Origin: an uncultured Chitinophagaceae bacterium
GTDB taxonomy: Bacteria > Bacteroidota > Bacteroidia > Chitinophagales > Chitinophagaceae
Length of the DNA: 64,000 nucleotides
Assembly (NCBI GenBank): GCA_937907395.1
Contig: CALCII010000003.1
Span: 18,151 to 82,150, forward strand
Direction: 5' to 3'
The position numbers and the translations under genes were made by a program. Position 1 is the first letter of the stretch. Each line of letters opens with the position of its first letter. Below, one piece after another: positions 15,993-24,590 of the stretch. The notes below the pieces were generated by a model. That model had not been told where the DNA came from and did not search any database. It saw only the letters and a list, made by a program, of their open reading frames with translations.

Positions 15993-16499
15993 ATGCGTAT
16001 TCTGATGGTTTGTTTAGGTAATATCTGTCGCAGCCCGTTGGCAGAAGGTATCCTGCAACACAAAGCGGATCAACAGGGACTCAACTGGACTGTTGAAAGT
16101 GCGGGTACAGGAAACTGGCATACAGGCGAAGCACCGCATCACCTGAGCACCAAAGTAGCCCGGCTGAATGGAGTGGATATCAGCCATCAACGTGCACGCC
16201 AGTTCCGTGCTTCAGATTTTGAAGAATACGACTTCATTTATGTAATGGACAGCAGCAATTACAATGATGTAAAACGGATGAGCAATCATCAATGGGATGA
16301 AAATAAAGTAGACCTGCTGTTAAACGAATTATATCCGGGTGAAAACAGAAGCGTTCCCGATCCCTGGTTTGGTGAAGAAGACGGATATCATGATGTATTC
16401 CGGCTGATCGATGCTGCTTGCAACAAGGTAATGGAACGCTGGAACCAACAAACAATGAACAATCAATTAAACGATAAGAATCAATCATGGCGAAAGTAA
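15993..16499 (+). CDS. Low-molecular-weight protein-tyrosine phosphatase
   Basis: This 168-residue enzyme hydrolyses phosphotyrosine or related phosphoesters. The P-loop CLGNICRS (C-x5-R-S) lies near residues 7-14 at the N-terminus. The general-acid Asp is in VPDPWFG near residue 130. The start was chosen at ATG 15993 because the P-loop must lie about 7 residues from the N-terminus and the -7 box TATCTTTG sits just upstream; the longer frame from 15906 would include the promoter. Its 3' end overlaps hisS by 13 bp, so the two form an operon. Confidence 0.93.
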   Translation: MRILMVCLGNICRSPLAEGILQHKADQQGLNWTVESAGTGNWHTGEAPHHLSTKVARLNGVDISHQRARQFRASDFEEYDFIYVMDSSNYNDVKRMSNHQWDENKVDLLLNELYPGENRSVPDPWFGEEDGYHDVFRLIDAACNKVMERWNQQTMNNQLNDKNQSWRK

Positions 16500-17983
16500 A
16501 TGTATCGCTGCCACAGGGCACAAGAGATTTTAATGCAGAAGTGGTGCGCAAGCGTAATTACATCTTCAGTACCATCCGGAGCGTGTTTGAATTATATGGG
16601 TTTGAGCCTCTGGAAACGCCTGCCATGGAAAACCTGGAAACCCTGATGGGCAAATACGGAGAAGAAGGCGATAAACTGATTTTTAAAATATTGAATAATG
16701 GCGATTTAATAAAAGGAATCCCAATTAATGAATTATATAATAGCCATATTTCTTCTTTTGTTCAATTTATTAATTCTAACAATGAAATTCAAAGTAAGTT
16801 AGAAAATGAACTCAAATTATTAAACACAGATCAAGAGATAAAAAATAATGACAACTTTAAGAAACTCATTAGAGATATATTTAAAGATTTTTTAAAAGAT
16901 GTATATCTGACAAAAAGAGCTTTACGTTATGACCTCACCATCCCCTTTGCCCGTTATGTGGCCATGAACCACAACCAACTAACGATGCCGTTTAAACGCT
17001 ACCAGGTGCAACCTGTGTGGCGTGCCGACCGCCCCCAGAAAGGCCGTTACCGTGAGTTTTATCAATGTGATGCAGATGTGGTGGGCAGCCAGTCACTCCT
17101 CAACGAAGTGGAACTGGCAGGCATCTATGCTAACGTATTCAGCAAGCTGGGACTGAATGTGGAAATCAAAATCAACAACCGACGTATTCTTGCTGCTTTA
17201 GCTGAAGTATGTGGTGGAGCAGATAAAATGACGGATATCACAGTTGCTATCGACAAGCTGGATAAAATAGGCATGGACAAAGTGAAAGAAGAGTTGGTAC
17301 AACGTGGACTGAACAATAATCAAATAACTGTGATTGAAACATACCTGCTCATCAACGGTAGTAATCACGAAAAATTACAAGCGATTCAAACATTGATCGG
17401 ACATACAGAATCCGGCAAACGGGGGATTGAAGAAATTGAAACCTTACTCAGTTACCCGGTGAATACGGAAACGGCAACTGTAGTGGTTGATTTCACCCTT
17501 GCCCGTGGATTAAACTATTACACAGGCATCATCTTTGAAGTAAAAGCGATTGGAGTTCAGATGGGCAGCATTGGAGGCGGAGGCCGCTACGATGACCTTA
17601 CAGGTTTGTTTGGTGTACCCAATATTCCCGGTGTGGGGATTTCGTTTGGGGTTGACCGTATTTATGATGTCATGGAAGAACTGAAACTCTTCCCCCCTGC
17701 CATTCACCAGGGAACACAGGTTTTATTTTTTAACCTGGGCGATGCCGAAAGCCGGAAAGCCATGGAACTGATGCTGCAGTTACGTACAAAAAATATTTCA
17801 TGTGAACTGTTTCACGAAGTGGCCAAAATGGATAAGCAGTTTAAATACGCCGAAAAGAAAAAAATCAACACAGTGATCATCATCGGCGCCAACGAATTGC
17901 AAAACGGCACCTGCAATGTAAAATACCTGGCAACAGGAGAACAGGTAAGCATCCGGCTGGAAGAATTATCCGATCGATTCTGA
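16487..17983 (+). CDS. hisS: Histidine--tRNA ligase with an AT-rich insertion
   Basis: This class II synthetase charges tRNA-His. The 498-residue protein has motif 1 around PLETPAMENLETLMGKYGEE (residues ~41-60), motif 2 WRADRPQKGRYREFYQCDAD, the HisA signature LARGLNYYTGIIFE, and motif 3 GGGGRYDDLTGLFG...GVGISFGVDRI. Between NNGD (~73) and ALRYDL (~145) there are ~70 residues where relatives I recall have ~25. This extra stretch (plus strand ~16690-16920) is strikingly AT-rich and Asn/Lys/Ile-rich, unlike both flanks, but in frame. It ends with an anticodon-binding domain. The ATG at 16487 overlaps the phosphatase gene. Confidence 0.95.
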   Translation: MAKVNVSLPQGTRDFNAEVVRKRNYIFSTIRSVFELYGFEPLETPAMENLETLMGKYGEEGDKLIFKILNNGDLIKGIPINELYNSHISSFVQFINSNNEIQSKLENELKLLNTDQEIKNNDNFKKLIRDIFKDFLKDVYLTKRALRYDLTIPFARYVAMNHNQLTMPFKRYQVQPVWRADRPQKGRYREFYQCDADVVGSQSLLNEVELAGIYANVFSKLGLNVEIKINNRRILAALAEVCGGADKMTDITVAIDKLDKIGMDKVKEELVQRGLNNNQITVIETYLLINGSNHEKLQAIQTLIGHTESGKRGIEEIETLLSYPVNTETATVVVDFTLARGLNYYTGIIFEVKAIGVQMGSIGGGGRYDDLTGLFGVPNIPGVGISFGVDRIYDVMEELKLFPPAIHQGTQVLFFNLGDAESRKAMELMLQLRTKNISCELFHEVAKMDKQFKYAEKKKINTVIIIGANELQNGTCNVKYLATGEQVSIRLEELSDRF

Positions 17984-18061
17984 TTCATTTCTTTCACTGA
18001 TCCATTTTGAAAAGCTTGTATGTAATTTCAACCCAAACCGCATCTATTTAAAAAATAATAT

Positions 18062-18544
18062 ATGAACAGGATCTTTTTACTCGCCGTTGTTTTCTTTCTT
18101 TCTGCTTCTGCATTTGCACAAACAGCACCCGTAAAGAAAGTATATGCGTTTGAAGCAAAAACAAAAGAAACAGATACCAATGTAGAGCCCGATACTGTAA
18201 AATCATATCCTTATCGCATTTTCCTTGCAGTAGATCCGGCAAAAAAAATTGAAGTGGCTACCGTTTGGATTGGTACGGATTATTACCTGTTCAAAACAAA
18301 GAACCTGCCTAACAAACCTGTGATGGCCGACAAATCTGTTTACGGTAAAAAAACACTGGTACCTTCCACACGAAACAAACTCATTGAACTGGTATTAGTT
18401 TATAAACGAGTTCCCTCTCCACGTCCCGGCAGAGAACTGGTTCGTTATCTTTCCAAAAATGAAGTGGTGATCAGCTATACCTGCAAAGGGGTTCGCTATT
18501 ATGCAACTGCGGCAACAGTAACAGAGTTGGTTCCAAAAAATTAA
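18062..18544 (+). CDS. Secreted protein of unknown function
   Basis: A 160-residue protein with a clear signal peptide (MNRIFLLAVVFFLSASAFAQ, cleavage after residue 20). The mature part is mixed and basic, without recognised motifs; it contains SYPYRIFLAVDPAKKIEVAT and NEVVISYTCKGVRYYATAAT. It lies alone, 78 bp after hisS, and its end overlaps the convergent thiolase gene by 4 bp (sharing TTAA). It is probably periplasmic. I do not recognise the family. Confidence 0.75.
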   Translation: MNRIFLLAVVFFLSASAFAQTAPVKKVYAFEAKTKETDTNVEPDTVKSYPYRIFLAVDPAKKIEVATVWIGTDYYLFKTKNLPNKPVMADKSVYGKKTLVPSTRNKLIELVLVYKRVPSPRPGRELVRYLSKNEVVISYTCKGVRYYATAATVTELVPKN

Positions 18545-19737
18545 GAAAGCCCTTCGTAAATAACCGCTGCGCCTTGTCCCACTCCCACACACATGGTGGC
18601 AAGTCCGTACCGGCTTTTTCTGCGTTTCATTTCATGCAGTAATGTGGTGGAAATGCGAACACCACTGCAACCCAATGGATGTCCTAACGCAATGGCACCT
18701 CCATTTACATTTACCTTTTGAATATCCAGTCCCAGTTCGTGAATACAGGCAATGCTCTGTGAAGCAAATGCCTCATTTAATTCAATCAAATCCAGATCGG
18801 CTACGGTTATCCCTGCCCTTTGTAATGCTTTTTGTGTGGCAGGTACCGGACCAATGCCCATAATGGAAGGATCAACACCGGCAACCGCCATACTTTTAAT
18901 TTGGGCTACAGGCGACAGGTTGTATTTCTTCACTGCTTCCTCACCGGCCAGCAACATAGCTGCAGCACCATCGTTGATACCGCTGGAATTTCCGGCAGTA
19001 ACCGTTCCTTCTTTTGCGAAAGCGGGTTTCAGTTTGGCTAATTGTTCAATGGATGTTTTACGTGGATGTTCATCATGCAAGACCACCACCGCTTCTTTTC
19101 CCTGCAGGGCATCAATCGGAATCAATTCATCATGCCATTTTCCCTGTGCCAGTGCTGCTGCATATTTTTCCTGGCTTCCCACAGCAAATTCATCCTGTGC
19201 ATGTCGTGAGATTTGCCATTGATTGGCCACATTCTCGGCCGTTTCGCCCATTGAATAGGGATGATATAAATCGGAGAGGCGTGGGTTGATAAAACGCCAC
19301 CCTAAGGTAGTATCGTAGAGTTCAGTTTTGCGTCCATAAGCTTCCTGTTGCTTGGGCATCACAAACGGTGCCCGGCTCATGCTTTCCACCCCACAAGCCA
19401 CATACAAATCGCCATCTCCCTGCGCAATAGCCCTCGACGCATCCATGATCGCCTGTAATCCACTGGCACATAAGCGGTTGACAGTTGTTCCGGCCACTGT
19501 TACCGGCAATCCGGACAGTAATGCCGCCATCCGTGCCACATTGCGGTTGTCTTCTCCGCTCTGGTTGGCCGCCCCGGCAATCACGTCTTCAATTGCGTTC
19601 ACATCAATCCGGGAATTCCGGTGCAGGAGCGCTTTAATGGTTTGAGCCAGCAGGTCATCGGGACGAACCGATGCCAATGCTCCCCCGTATTTTCCAATGG
19701 GAGTGCGCAAACAATCGATAATATAAACAGGCTTCAT
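18541..19737 (-). CDS. Thiolase (acetyl-CoA C-acyltransferase), PcaF-like
   Basis: A 398-residue thiolase. The nucleophilic Cys is in NRLCASGLQA (near residue 88), the His in GGAIALGHPLGCSG and the second Cys in TMCVGVGQG. Sequence features such as ANQSGEDNRNVARMAALLSG and DTTLGWRFINPRLSDLY resemble 3-oxoadipyl-CoA thiolase (PcaF), but a general fatty-acid thiolase cannot be excluded, as no ring-cleavage genes are nearby. The start was set at MKPVYIIDC (19737); a longer frame to 19767 would run into the -7 box CAAATGTA (19755-19762). Confidence 0.9.
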   Translation of the reverse strand: MKPVYIIDCLRTPIGKYGGALASVRPDDLLAQTIKALLHRNSRIDVNAIEDVIAGAANQSGEDNRNVARMAALLSGLPVTVAGTTVNRLCASGLQAIMDASRAIAQGDGDLYVACGVESMSRAPFVMPKQQEAYGRKTELYDTTLGWRFINPRLSDLYHPYSMGETAENVANQWQISRHAQDEFAVGSQEKYAAALAQGKWHDELIPIDALQGKEAVVVLHDEHPRKTSIEQLAKLKPAFAKEGTVTAGNSSGINDGAAAMLLAGEEAVKKYNLSPVAQIKSMAVAGVDPSIMGIGPVPATQKALQRAGITVADLDLIELNEAFASQSIACIHELGLDIQKVNVNGGAIALGHPLGCSGVRISTTLLHEMKRRKSRYGLATMCVGVGQGAAVIYEGLS

Positions 19738-19754
19738 AATGCAGGTATTCGGTT

Positions 19755-19762
19755 CAAATGTA
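19755..19762 (-). promoter_or_regulatory. -7 box upstream of the thiolase gene
   Basis: The minus strand reads TACATTTG, an exact TAnnTTTG match, 17 nt before the thiolase ATG. It is divergent from the rlmN promoter region just beyond it. No -33 at standard spacing was found. Confidence 0.45.
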
Positions 19763-19792
19763 AACAACTCGGCGCAATCGGTTAATGCTTTG

Positions 19793-19800
19793 TACCTTTA
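19793..19800 (+). promoter_or_regulatory. Likely -7 box of rlmN, 5 nt before ATG
   Basis: TACCTTTA matches TAnnTTTG except for the last base and lies 5 nt before the ATG at 19806. The arrangement parallels the other close -7/ATG pairs in the window. Confidence 0.35.
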
Positions 19801-19805
19801 CCGCT

Positions 19806-20870
19806 ATGAAAGTAGCGAACGAGCGAAACATCCGCCACTTAAGTCTTGAAGAAATCAACGAATTCTTTCAAAGCATTGGCGAACCGAAATTCAGGGCAAA
19901 ACAGGTATATGAATGGTTGTGGCAGAAACATGCCCACAGTTTTGCCGATATGACCAACCTCAGTAAAGATCTCCGGCAGAAATTGGGCGAACAGTTCAGC
20001 TTACCTGCACTTACCATCGATGCCACCCAGTACTCAGCTGATGGAACGGTGAAGTCGAGGTTCCGCACACATGAAGGCCACTTGGTGGAAGGAGTGTTGA
20101 TTCCCACGGAAGACCGCAAGACCGCCTGTGTTTCCTCACAGATCGGTTGCTCCCTCAGTTGTAAATTCTGTGCCACCGGTTATATCGACCGCAAACGCAA
20201 TCTCACCTTCGATGAAATTTATGATCAAGTAGTGTTGATCAACCAGCAGAGCGAACGGGTGCATAATAAAAAGCTTTCCAACATTGTGTTCATGGGTATG
20301 GGTGAACCCCTGCTCAATTACAAGAATGTATTGAAGGCCATCGATCGTATTACCTCTCCAGATGGACTGGGCATGAGTGCAAGACGTATCACTGTTTCTA
20401 CTGCCGGTGTGGCCAAACAGATCAAACAACTGGGCGATGATGAAGTGCGTTTCAAACTGGCATTGTCTTTACATGCAGCCAATGATCAGAAACGTCATGA
20501 AATTATGCCGATCAATGACACCAATGATATCAAATCGTTGATTGAAGCGCTTAACTATTTCTATAAGAAAACAGGAAACGAAATCACATTTGAATACATC
20601 CTGTTTAAAGATTTCAATGACAGTCTGAAAGATGCCGATGAACTCATCAAGATCTACCGGCAGGTTCCGGCTGATCTTATCAATATCATTGAATACAATC
20701 CGATTGACCGGGCACGATTCCAGAAGCCGGATGAAAAAGTAACCAGCCAGTTTATGGCTTACCTGGAAAAAAACAGGGTGAATGCACGGTTACGCAAGAG
20801 CAGAGGAAAAGATATTGATGCCGCATGCGGACAATTAGCGAATAAAGAGGTTTTAAGTGATAAGTTATAA
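19806..20870 (+). CDS. rlmN: 23S rRNA (adenine-C2)-methyltransferase RlmN
   Basis: This radical-SAM enzyme methylates A2503 of 23S rRNA and A37 of some tRNAs. The 354-residue protein has the cluster motif CSLSCKFCATGYIDRKRNLT (C-x3-C-x2-C), GMGEPLLNYKNV, and VSTAGVAKQIKQLG. It also has SLHAANDQKRHEIMPIND and the C-terminal methyl-carrier Cys in DIDAACGQL. The start is ATG 19806 (MKVANERN). The last six residues (VLSDKL) and stop are encoded inside an inverted-repeat spacer, so the 3' end looks remodelled by that repeat. Confidence 0.95.
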   Translation: MKVANERNIRHLSLEEINEFFQSIGEPKFRAKQVYEWLWQKHAHSFADMTNLSKDLRQKLGEQFSLPALTIDATQYSADGTVKSRFRTHEGHLVEGVLIPTEDRKTACVSSQIGCSLSCKFCATGYIDRKRNLTFDEIYDQVVLINQQSERVHNKKLSNIVFMGMGEPLLNYKNVLKAIDRITSPDGLGMSARRITVSTAGVAKQIKQLGDDEVRFKLALSLHAANDQKRHEIMPINDTNDIKSLIEALNYFYKKTGNEITFEYILFKDFNDSLKDADELIKIYRQVPADLINIIEYNPIDRARFQKPDEKVTSQFMAYLEKNRVNARLRKSRGKDIDAACGQLANKEVLSDKL

Positions 20871-20937
20871 GTAATAAGTGAAAACGAATCTTCACTATTT
20901 CTTGTCTTATAACTTATAACCTATAACTTCTAACTTA
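20855..20937. repeat. AAGTTATAAG inverted-word spacer between rlmN and rluB
   Basis: AAGTGATAAGTTATAAG and AATAAGTGAA on the left (20855-20882) are followed by TCTTATAACTTATAACC and TATAACTTCTAACTTA on the right (20904-20937). These are complementary words that can form an extended AT hairpin. The left arm overlaps the final codons and stop of rlmN. Same design as the nuo spacers, different word. Confidence 0.65.
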
Positions 20938-20972
20938 ATAACTCCTGTTGCAAAACAGCAAAACAAACAAAC

Positions 20973-21995
20973 ATGACAAGAAACAACTTCGGGAAATTTG
21001 CAGGTCAGAAGACTAATGCCCAGAAAAAAGAAGAAATCCGCCAGGAAAAACGTAAAGCCCGTGCAGAAAAGAATGCCTACTTCGAACAGAAGAAAGCAGA
21101 ATCAACCAAGAAAAGAAAAGAAACATCTGATCGCCCTGTTGCCAAAGGCAAACAGGTGATTACCCGTGGTGAAAAACCATCGGCAACTGTTAAACCACCT
21201 GTTACTTTCAAGCGTGAGGCTTCCATTTCAGAAATGCCACTTAACAAATACATTGCTCATTGTGGTGTGTGCAGCAGAAGAGATGCTGTGGAGCTGATCA
21301 AAGATGAACAAGTGAAAGTGAACGGAACGGTTATTACAGAGCCCGGACATAAAGTAACTGACAAGGATGAAGTGAAAGTAAACGGCAAACGCATTTTCAT
21401 TCAGAAAGAACTGGTATACATCCTGCTCAACAAACCCAAAGATTATATCACCACATCCGATGATCCACAAGGAAGAAAAACCGTGATGGACCTGATCAAG
21501 GGTGTGACTGATCAACGGATTTATCCCATTGGTCGTTTGGACAGAAACACTACCGGTGTGTTGTTGTTAACCAATGATGGAGAACTCACACAAAAATTAT
21601 CGCATCCCAGTTTCCAGATTAAGAAAGTGTATGAAGTAACACTGGATCGCCCTCTGGAAAAAGCAGATTTTCAAAAACTGATGGCAGGTGTAACACTCGA
21701 AGATGGTTTCGTTGCACCAGATGCATTAGGCTATGCTGACTCAAAAGATAAAAAAATTGTGGGCATTGAAATTCACAGCGGTCGCAACCGCATTGTGCGA
21801 AGAATGTTTGAGCACCTGGGATATGATGTGCGCAACCTCGACCGTGTATTGTTTGCCAATCTTACCAAAAAGAATGTAGACCGTGGCAAATGGCGTTTTC
21901 TGAACGAGAAAGAAGTTCGCCTGTTGAAATACCTCAACAAATCATTTGTAAAAAAGAAAGAAGAGAAAAAAGCAAATAACAGGAATGAAGAATAA
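20973..21995 (+). CDS. rluB: RluB/RsuA-family pseudouridine synthase
   Basis: This 340-residue enzyme converts a specific rRNA uridine to pseudouridine. A basic, Lys/Glu-rich N-terminal extension of ~85 residues (KKEEIRQEKRKARAEKNAYF) precedes an S4 RNA-binding domain (LNKYIAHCGVCSRRDAVELI). The catalytic domain contains GRLDRNTTGVLLLTNDG with the catalytic Asp near residue 190, and RNRIVRRMFEHLGYDVRNL. The C-terminus is again highly basic. It overlaps the next pseudouridine synthase gene by 11 bp. Family assignment is firm; the exact rRNA position is inferred. Confidence 0.9.
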   Translation: MTRNNFGKFAGQKTNAQKKEEIRQEKRKARAEKNAYFEQKKAESTKKRKETSDRPVAKGKQVITRGEKPSATVKPPVTFKREASISEMPLNKYIAHCGVCSRRDAVELIKDEQVKVNGTVITEPGHKVTDKDEVKVNGKRIFIQKELVYILLNKPKDYITTSDDPQGRKTVMDLIKGVTDQRIYPIGRLDRNTTGVLLLTNDGELTQKLSHPSFQIKKVYEVTLDRPLEKADFQKLMAGVTLEDGFVAPDALGYADSKDKKIVGIEIHSGRNRIVRRMFEHLGYDVRNLDRVLFANLTKKNVDRGKWRFLNEKEVRLLKYLNKSFVKKKEEKKANNRNEE

Positions 21996-22707
21996 GATTG
22001 ATGTGATTGCCGAAACAGATCACTGGATTGCACTCAACAAACCATCCGGCCTGCTTTCTATTCCCGATCGTGAACAAAGTGAACCATCACTGAAAGATTG
22101 GTTGAATGAGAAGTATGGCAAAGTATATATTGTACACCGCTTGGATAAATTCACCAGCGGACTCATTTTGTTTGCAAAAGATGAAGCCACGCATAAATTC
22201 CTGTCGCAGCAATTTGAGAACAGGACGGTTGAAAAATATTACCTCGGACTTGTAAATGGAATTCCTGTCAGCGAAGAAGGTTCTGTGGATGCAGCGATTA
22301 TGGAACACCCGGTAAAAAAATCCACTTATATCACCCATCAAAAAGGAAAAGCTTCTCTTACAGATTATAAATTACTGGAAAGTTTCGGACTCTACAGCTG
22401 GATGCAATTTCAGATTCACACAGGGCGTACCCACCAGATCCGTGTGCACATGAAACATATCGGCCACCCCATTGTATGTGATGATGTTTATGGAACAGGC
22501 GAACCGGTATTACTATCATCGATCAAGCGCAAGAAATTCAAATTGTCAAAAGATGCCGAAGAGGAACGTCCGCTCCTGAGCCGACTTGCCCTGCATGCCT
22601 GGAAGCTGAAATTTCAGGATGCCGATGGTTCCACTGTGGAATTAGAAGCCCCGCTTTCGAAAGACCTGAGAGCCTTACTGCAACAGTTTGGCAAGTGGAT
22701 CAAATAA
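21985..22707 (+). CDS. RluA-family pseudouridine synthase
   Basis: This 240-residue enzyme has the RluA-type catalytic motif VHRLDKFTSGLILFAKD (Asp near residue 53) and the RNA-contact motif HTGRTHQIRVHMKHIGHPIV near 140-160. It lacks an N-terminal S4 domain, so it is a compact RluA-type form. Its ATG lies inside the rluB-like gene's last codons (11-bp overlap), which implies co-translation of two RNA-modifying enzymes. The end is 2 bp from the convergent dinB gene. Substrate (rRNA or tRNA) is not determinable here. Confidence 0.9.
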   Translation: MKNKIDVIAETDHWIALNKPSGLLSIPDREQSEPSLKDWLNEKYGKVYIVHRLDKFTSGLILFAKDEATHKFLSQQFENRTVEKYYLGLVNGIPVSEEGSVDAAIMEHPVKKSTYITHQKGKASLTDYKLLESFGLYSWMQFQIHTGRTHQIRVHMKHIGHPIVCDDVYGTGEPVLLSSIKRKKFKLSKDAEEERPLLSRLALHAWKLKFQDADGSTVELEAPLSKDLRALLQQFGKWIK

Positions 22708-22709
22708 GA

Positions 22710-23894
22710 TCAGGAAGCATCCGGAAGATCATCTTCACTTCTTCTGGGTTTAACAGTTCGTCCTTTGGTAAGTAATTTTTTCCCAAACCGGTCTTTCACT
22801 GCATCGATAGCTTTATAGAGATCATTCTTCTTTTGTACATCCTGGAAGAGATTGGTTTGAGATGCTTCATCGGTTAATTCGCTCAGCTTTACACCCAGTA
22901 GCCTGACCGGTTGTCCTTTCCTGTACAACTGATGAAACAAATCCTTGGCATGTGCAATCAGTTCATCATCATAAAAGGTATACGGTATAGTGGTTTGCCG
23001 TTGTTGTGTTTCAAAACTGGGATAACGGATTTTCACAGAAATACAACCGGCCATCTTATTATCGTGCCGCAGCTCATGTGCAATTTTTTCGGTAAGTCGG
23101 ACAATCTCTGATTCCAGGAAAACAATGTCTGTTTTGTTTTCATGGAATGTATTTTCACTGGAGATGGATTTGGACTCATGGTACTCGTGTACTTTACCGG
23201 AGCTGATACCCTGTGCCCTTCGCCACAAATCCTTTCCATGTTTGCCAAAATGTTGTTCCAGTAAAACGGGGTTGGTTTGCTGCAGTTCACCTATGGTTTC
23301 AATGCCCAGGTCCAGCAAGCGGTGATACATCTGTTCCCCTACGCCGGGAATTTTATTGACCTTCAGCGGCGCCAGAAAATCTTTTTCCCCTCCGAAGGGA
23401 ACAAAAATATAATTGTTGGGCTTTGCCTGGTCAGTGGCAATTTTGGCCACCAGTTTGTTTGAAGCCATAGCAAAGGAAATTGGCAATTTTGTCTGCTCAA
23501 TAATTTCCTGCCGCAGATCAATGGTCCATTGCAACGGATCAAAGAAACGATCCATACCTGTGAGATCAATATAAAACTCATCAATCGAAGCTTTTTCAAA
23601 CAGTGGTGCTTTGGCAGCTATGATATCAGTAACCCAGCGGGAGTAACGGCTGTAATCGCCACGTGTACCCTGTAATACAATGGCATGCGGACAAAGCTTC
23701 ATGGCCTGTGCCATTGGCATACCACTGTGAACACCAAACACTCTCGTTTCATAACTGCAGGTGCTTACCACACCCCGTTCTTTAGTGCCGCCCACAATCA
23801 CCGGTTGTCCAATGAGAGAAGGTTCATTTAACCGCTCCACCGATACAAAGAATGTATCCAGGTCAAAATGTGCTATAATGGTTTGATTTGCCAA
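22710..23894 (-). CDS. dinB: DNA polymerase IV (Y-family)
   Basis: This 394-residue error-prone translesion polymerase has the palm-domain acidic motif AHFDLDTFFVSVERL near residues 8-22 and the second catalytic motif KASIDEFYIDLTGMD near 100-115. It also has HhH-type NKIPGVGEQMYHRLLDLGI near 175-195 and a little-finger domain (GVKLSEL). The C-terminal tail (GRTVKPRRSEDDLPDAS) is polar. It is transcribed divergently from a lipoprotein gene, and -7 boxes for both directions lie within 20 bp of each other. Confidence 0.95.
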   Translation of the reverse strand: MANQTIIAHFDLDTFFVSVERLNEPSLIGQPVIVGGTKERGVVSTCSYETRVFGVHSGMPMAQAMKLCPHAIVLQGTRGDYSRYSRWVTDIIAAKAPLFEKASIDEFYIDLTGMDRFFDPLQWTIDLRQEIIEQTKLPISFAMASNKLVAKIATDQAKPNNYIFVPFGGEKDFLAPLKVNKIPGVGEQMYHRLLDLGIETIGELQQTNPVLLEQHFGKHGKDLWRRAQGISSGKVHEYHESKSISSENTFHENKTDIVFLESEIVRLTEKIAHELRHDNKMAGCISVKIRYPSFETQQRQTTIPYTFYDDELIAHAKDLFHQLYRKGQPVRLLGVKLSELTDEASQTNLFQDVQKKNDLYKAIDAVKDRFGKKLLTKGRTVKPRRSEDDLPDAS

Positions 23895-23920
23895 TGAAAG
23901 AAATGAAACTTAAAACTACT

Positions 23921-23938
23921 TAGATTTGTACAAAGCTA
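23921..23938. promoter_or_regulatory. Divergent -7 boxes (lipoprotein + / dinB -)
   Basis: TAGATTTG (23921-23928, plus) and CAAAGCTA (23931-23938, i.e. TAGCTTTG on the minus strand) are both exact TAnnTTTG matches. They face away from each other around a TA dinucleotide, so the unit is a near-palindrome. The plus box is 16 nt before ATG 23945; the minus box is 36 nt before dinB's ATG. Transcription in one direction may hinder the other. Confidence 0.55.
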
Positions 23939-23944
23939 TCAATT

Positions 23945-24571
23945 ATGCGACTCCTGCGTCTTTCTTCAGCTCTGCTTGCTGTCTCTTTCTTTGCCGTTTC
24001 CTGCATGAAAGAGAAATCTTTTTCAAGCACCGGCAATACAGGTAACTCAGGCAATACCAACACGTCTAAATCAATTGTGGGCAACTGGAAATTTGTTTCT
24101 ATAGCGGGAAGTACAGCAGCCAATGTGGAATTGAAAGATGGTACAGATGTTATGAAGATGCTTACATTACTCACCTTCTCTTCATCAAACCCTACAGGTG
24201 TTTATAAAATCACTTCAACACAAATGTCTGGTGAAAATGTTGGTTATACATACATAGGAACCAGCAAGGTGACTGCTTATATGAATAACGAACTGCTCAG
24301 CGATATTTCGCAACCTGTTAATTCTACCATTGCAGGTTATAATTCAAGTTCCAATTACCGGCTTTTTGGAACTGATTCCATTTATTTTGATACGAATACT
24401 GCAGGAGGCCCCGGAACTGCTGCTGTTCCCATTGGAGGACGATACAAGCTGGATGGGACGAAACTTACTTTTACTTTTAATACAAGTACAACTGAAACTG
24501 TAGATGTAGGAGGTATTCCTGCCAAGCAAACAATGATTATCAAGACAACCGTTCTGCTTGAAAAGCAATAA
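23945..24571 (+). CDS. Lipoprotein of unknown function, possibly lipocalin-like
   Basis: A 208-residue protein with a lipoprotein signal (LLAVSFFAVSCMKEKSF; lipid Cys near residue 20) and a Gly/Asn/Thr-rich tether (STGNTGNSGNTNTS). The domain begins SIVGNWKFVSIAG and contains GGRYKLDGTKLTFTFNTST near the C-terminus. The opening and beta-strand pattern recall Bacteroidota lipocalin-like lipoproteins, but I cannot confirm that. It stands alone, divergent from dinB and convergent with rimM, ending 19 bp from it. Confidence 0.75.
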   Translation: MRLLRLSSALLAVSFFAVSCMKEKSFSSTGNTGNSGNTNTSKSIVGNWKFVSIAGSTAANVELKDGTDVMKMLTLLTFSSSNPTGVYKITSTQMSGENVGYTYIGTSKVTAYMNNELLSDISQPVNSTIAGYNSSSNYRLFGTDSIYFDTNTAGGPGTAAVPIGGRYKLDGTKLTFTFNTSTTETVDVGGIPAKQTMIIKTTVLLEKQ

Positions 24572-24590
24572 AGTTTGTACACGAAAGAGT

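Noticed and set aside
16688..16925. HisRS insertion as an intein
   Set aside because: No Cys/Ser at the start, no HN-C/S/T at the end and far too short; the sequence is simply an in-frame extra segment.
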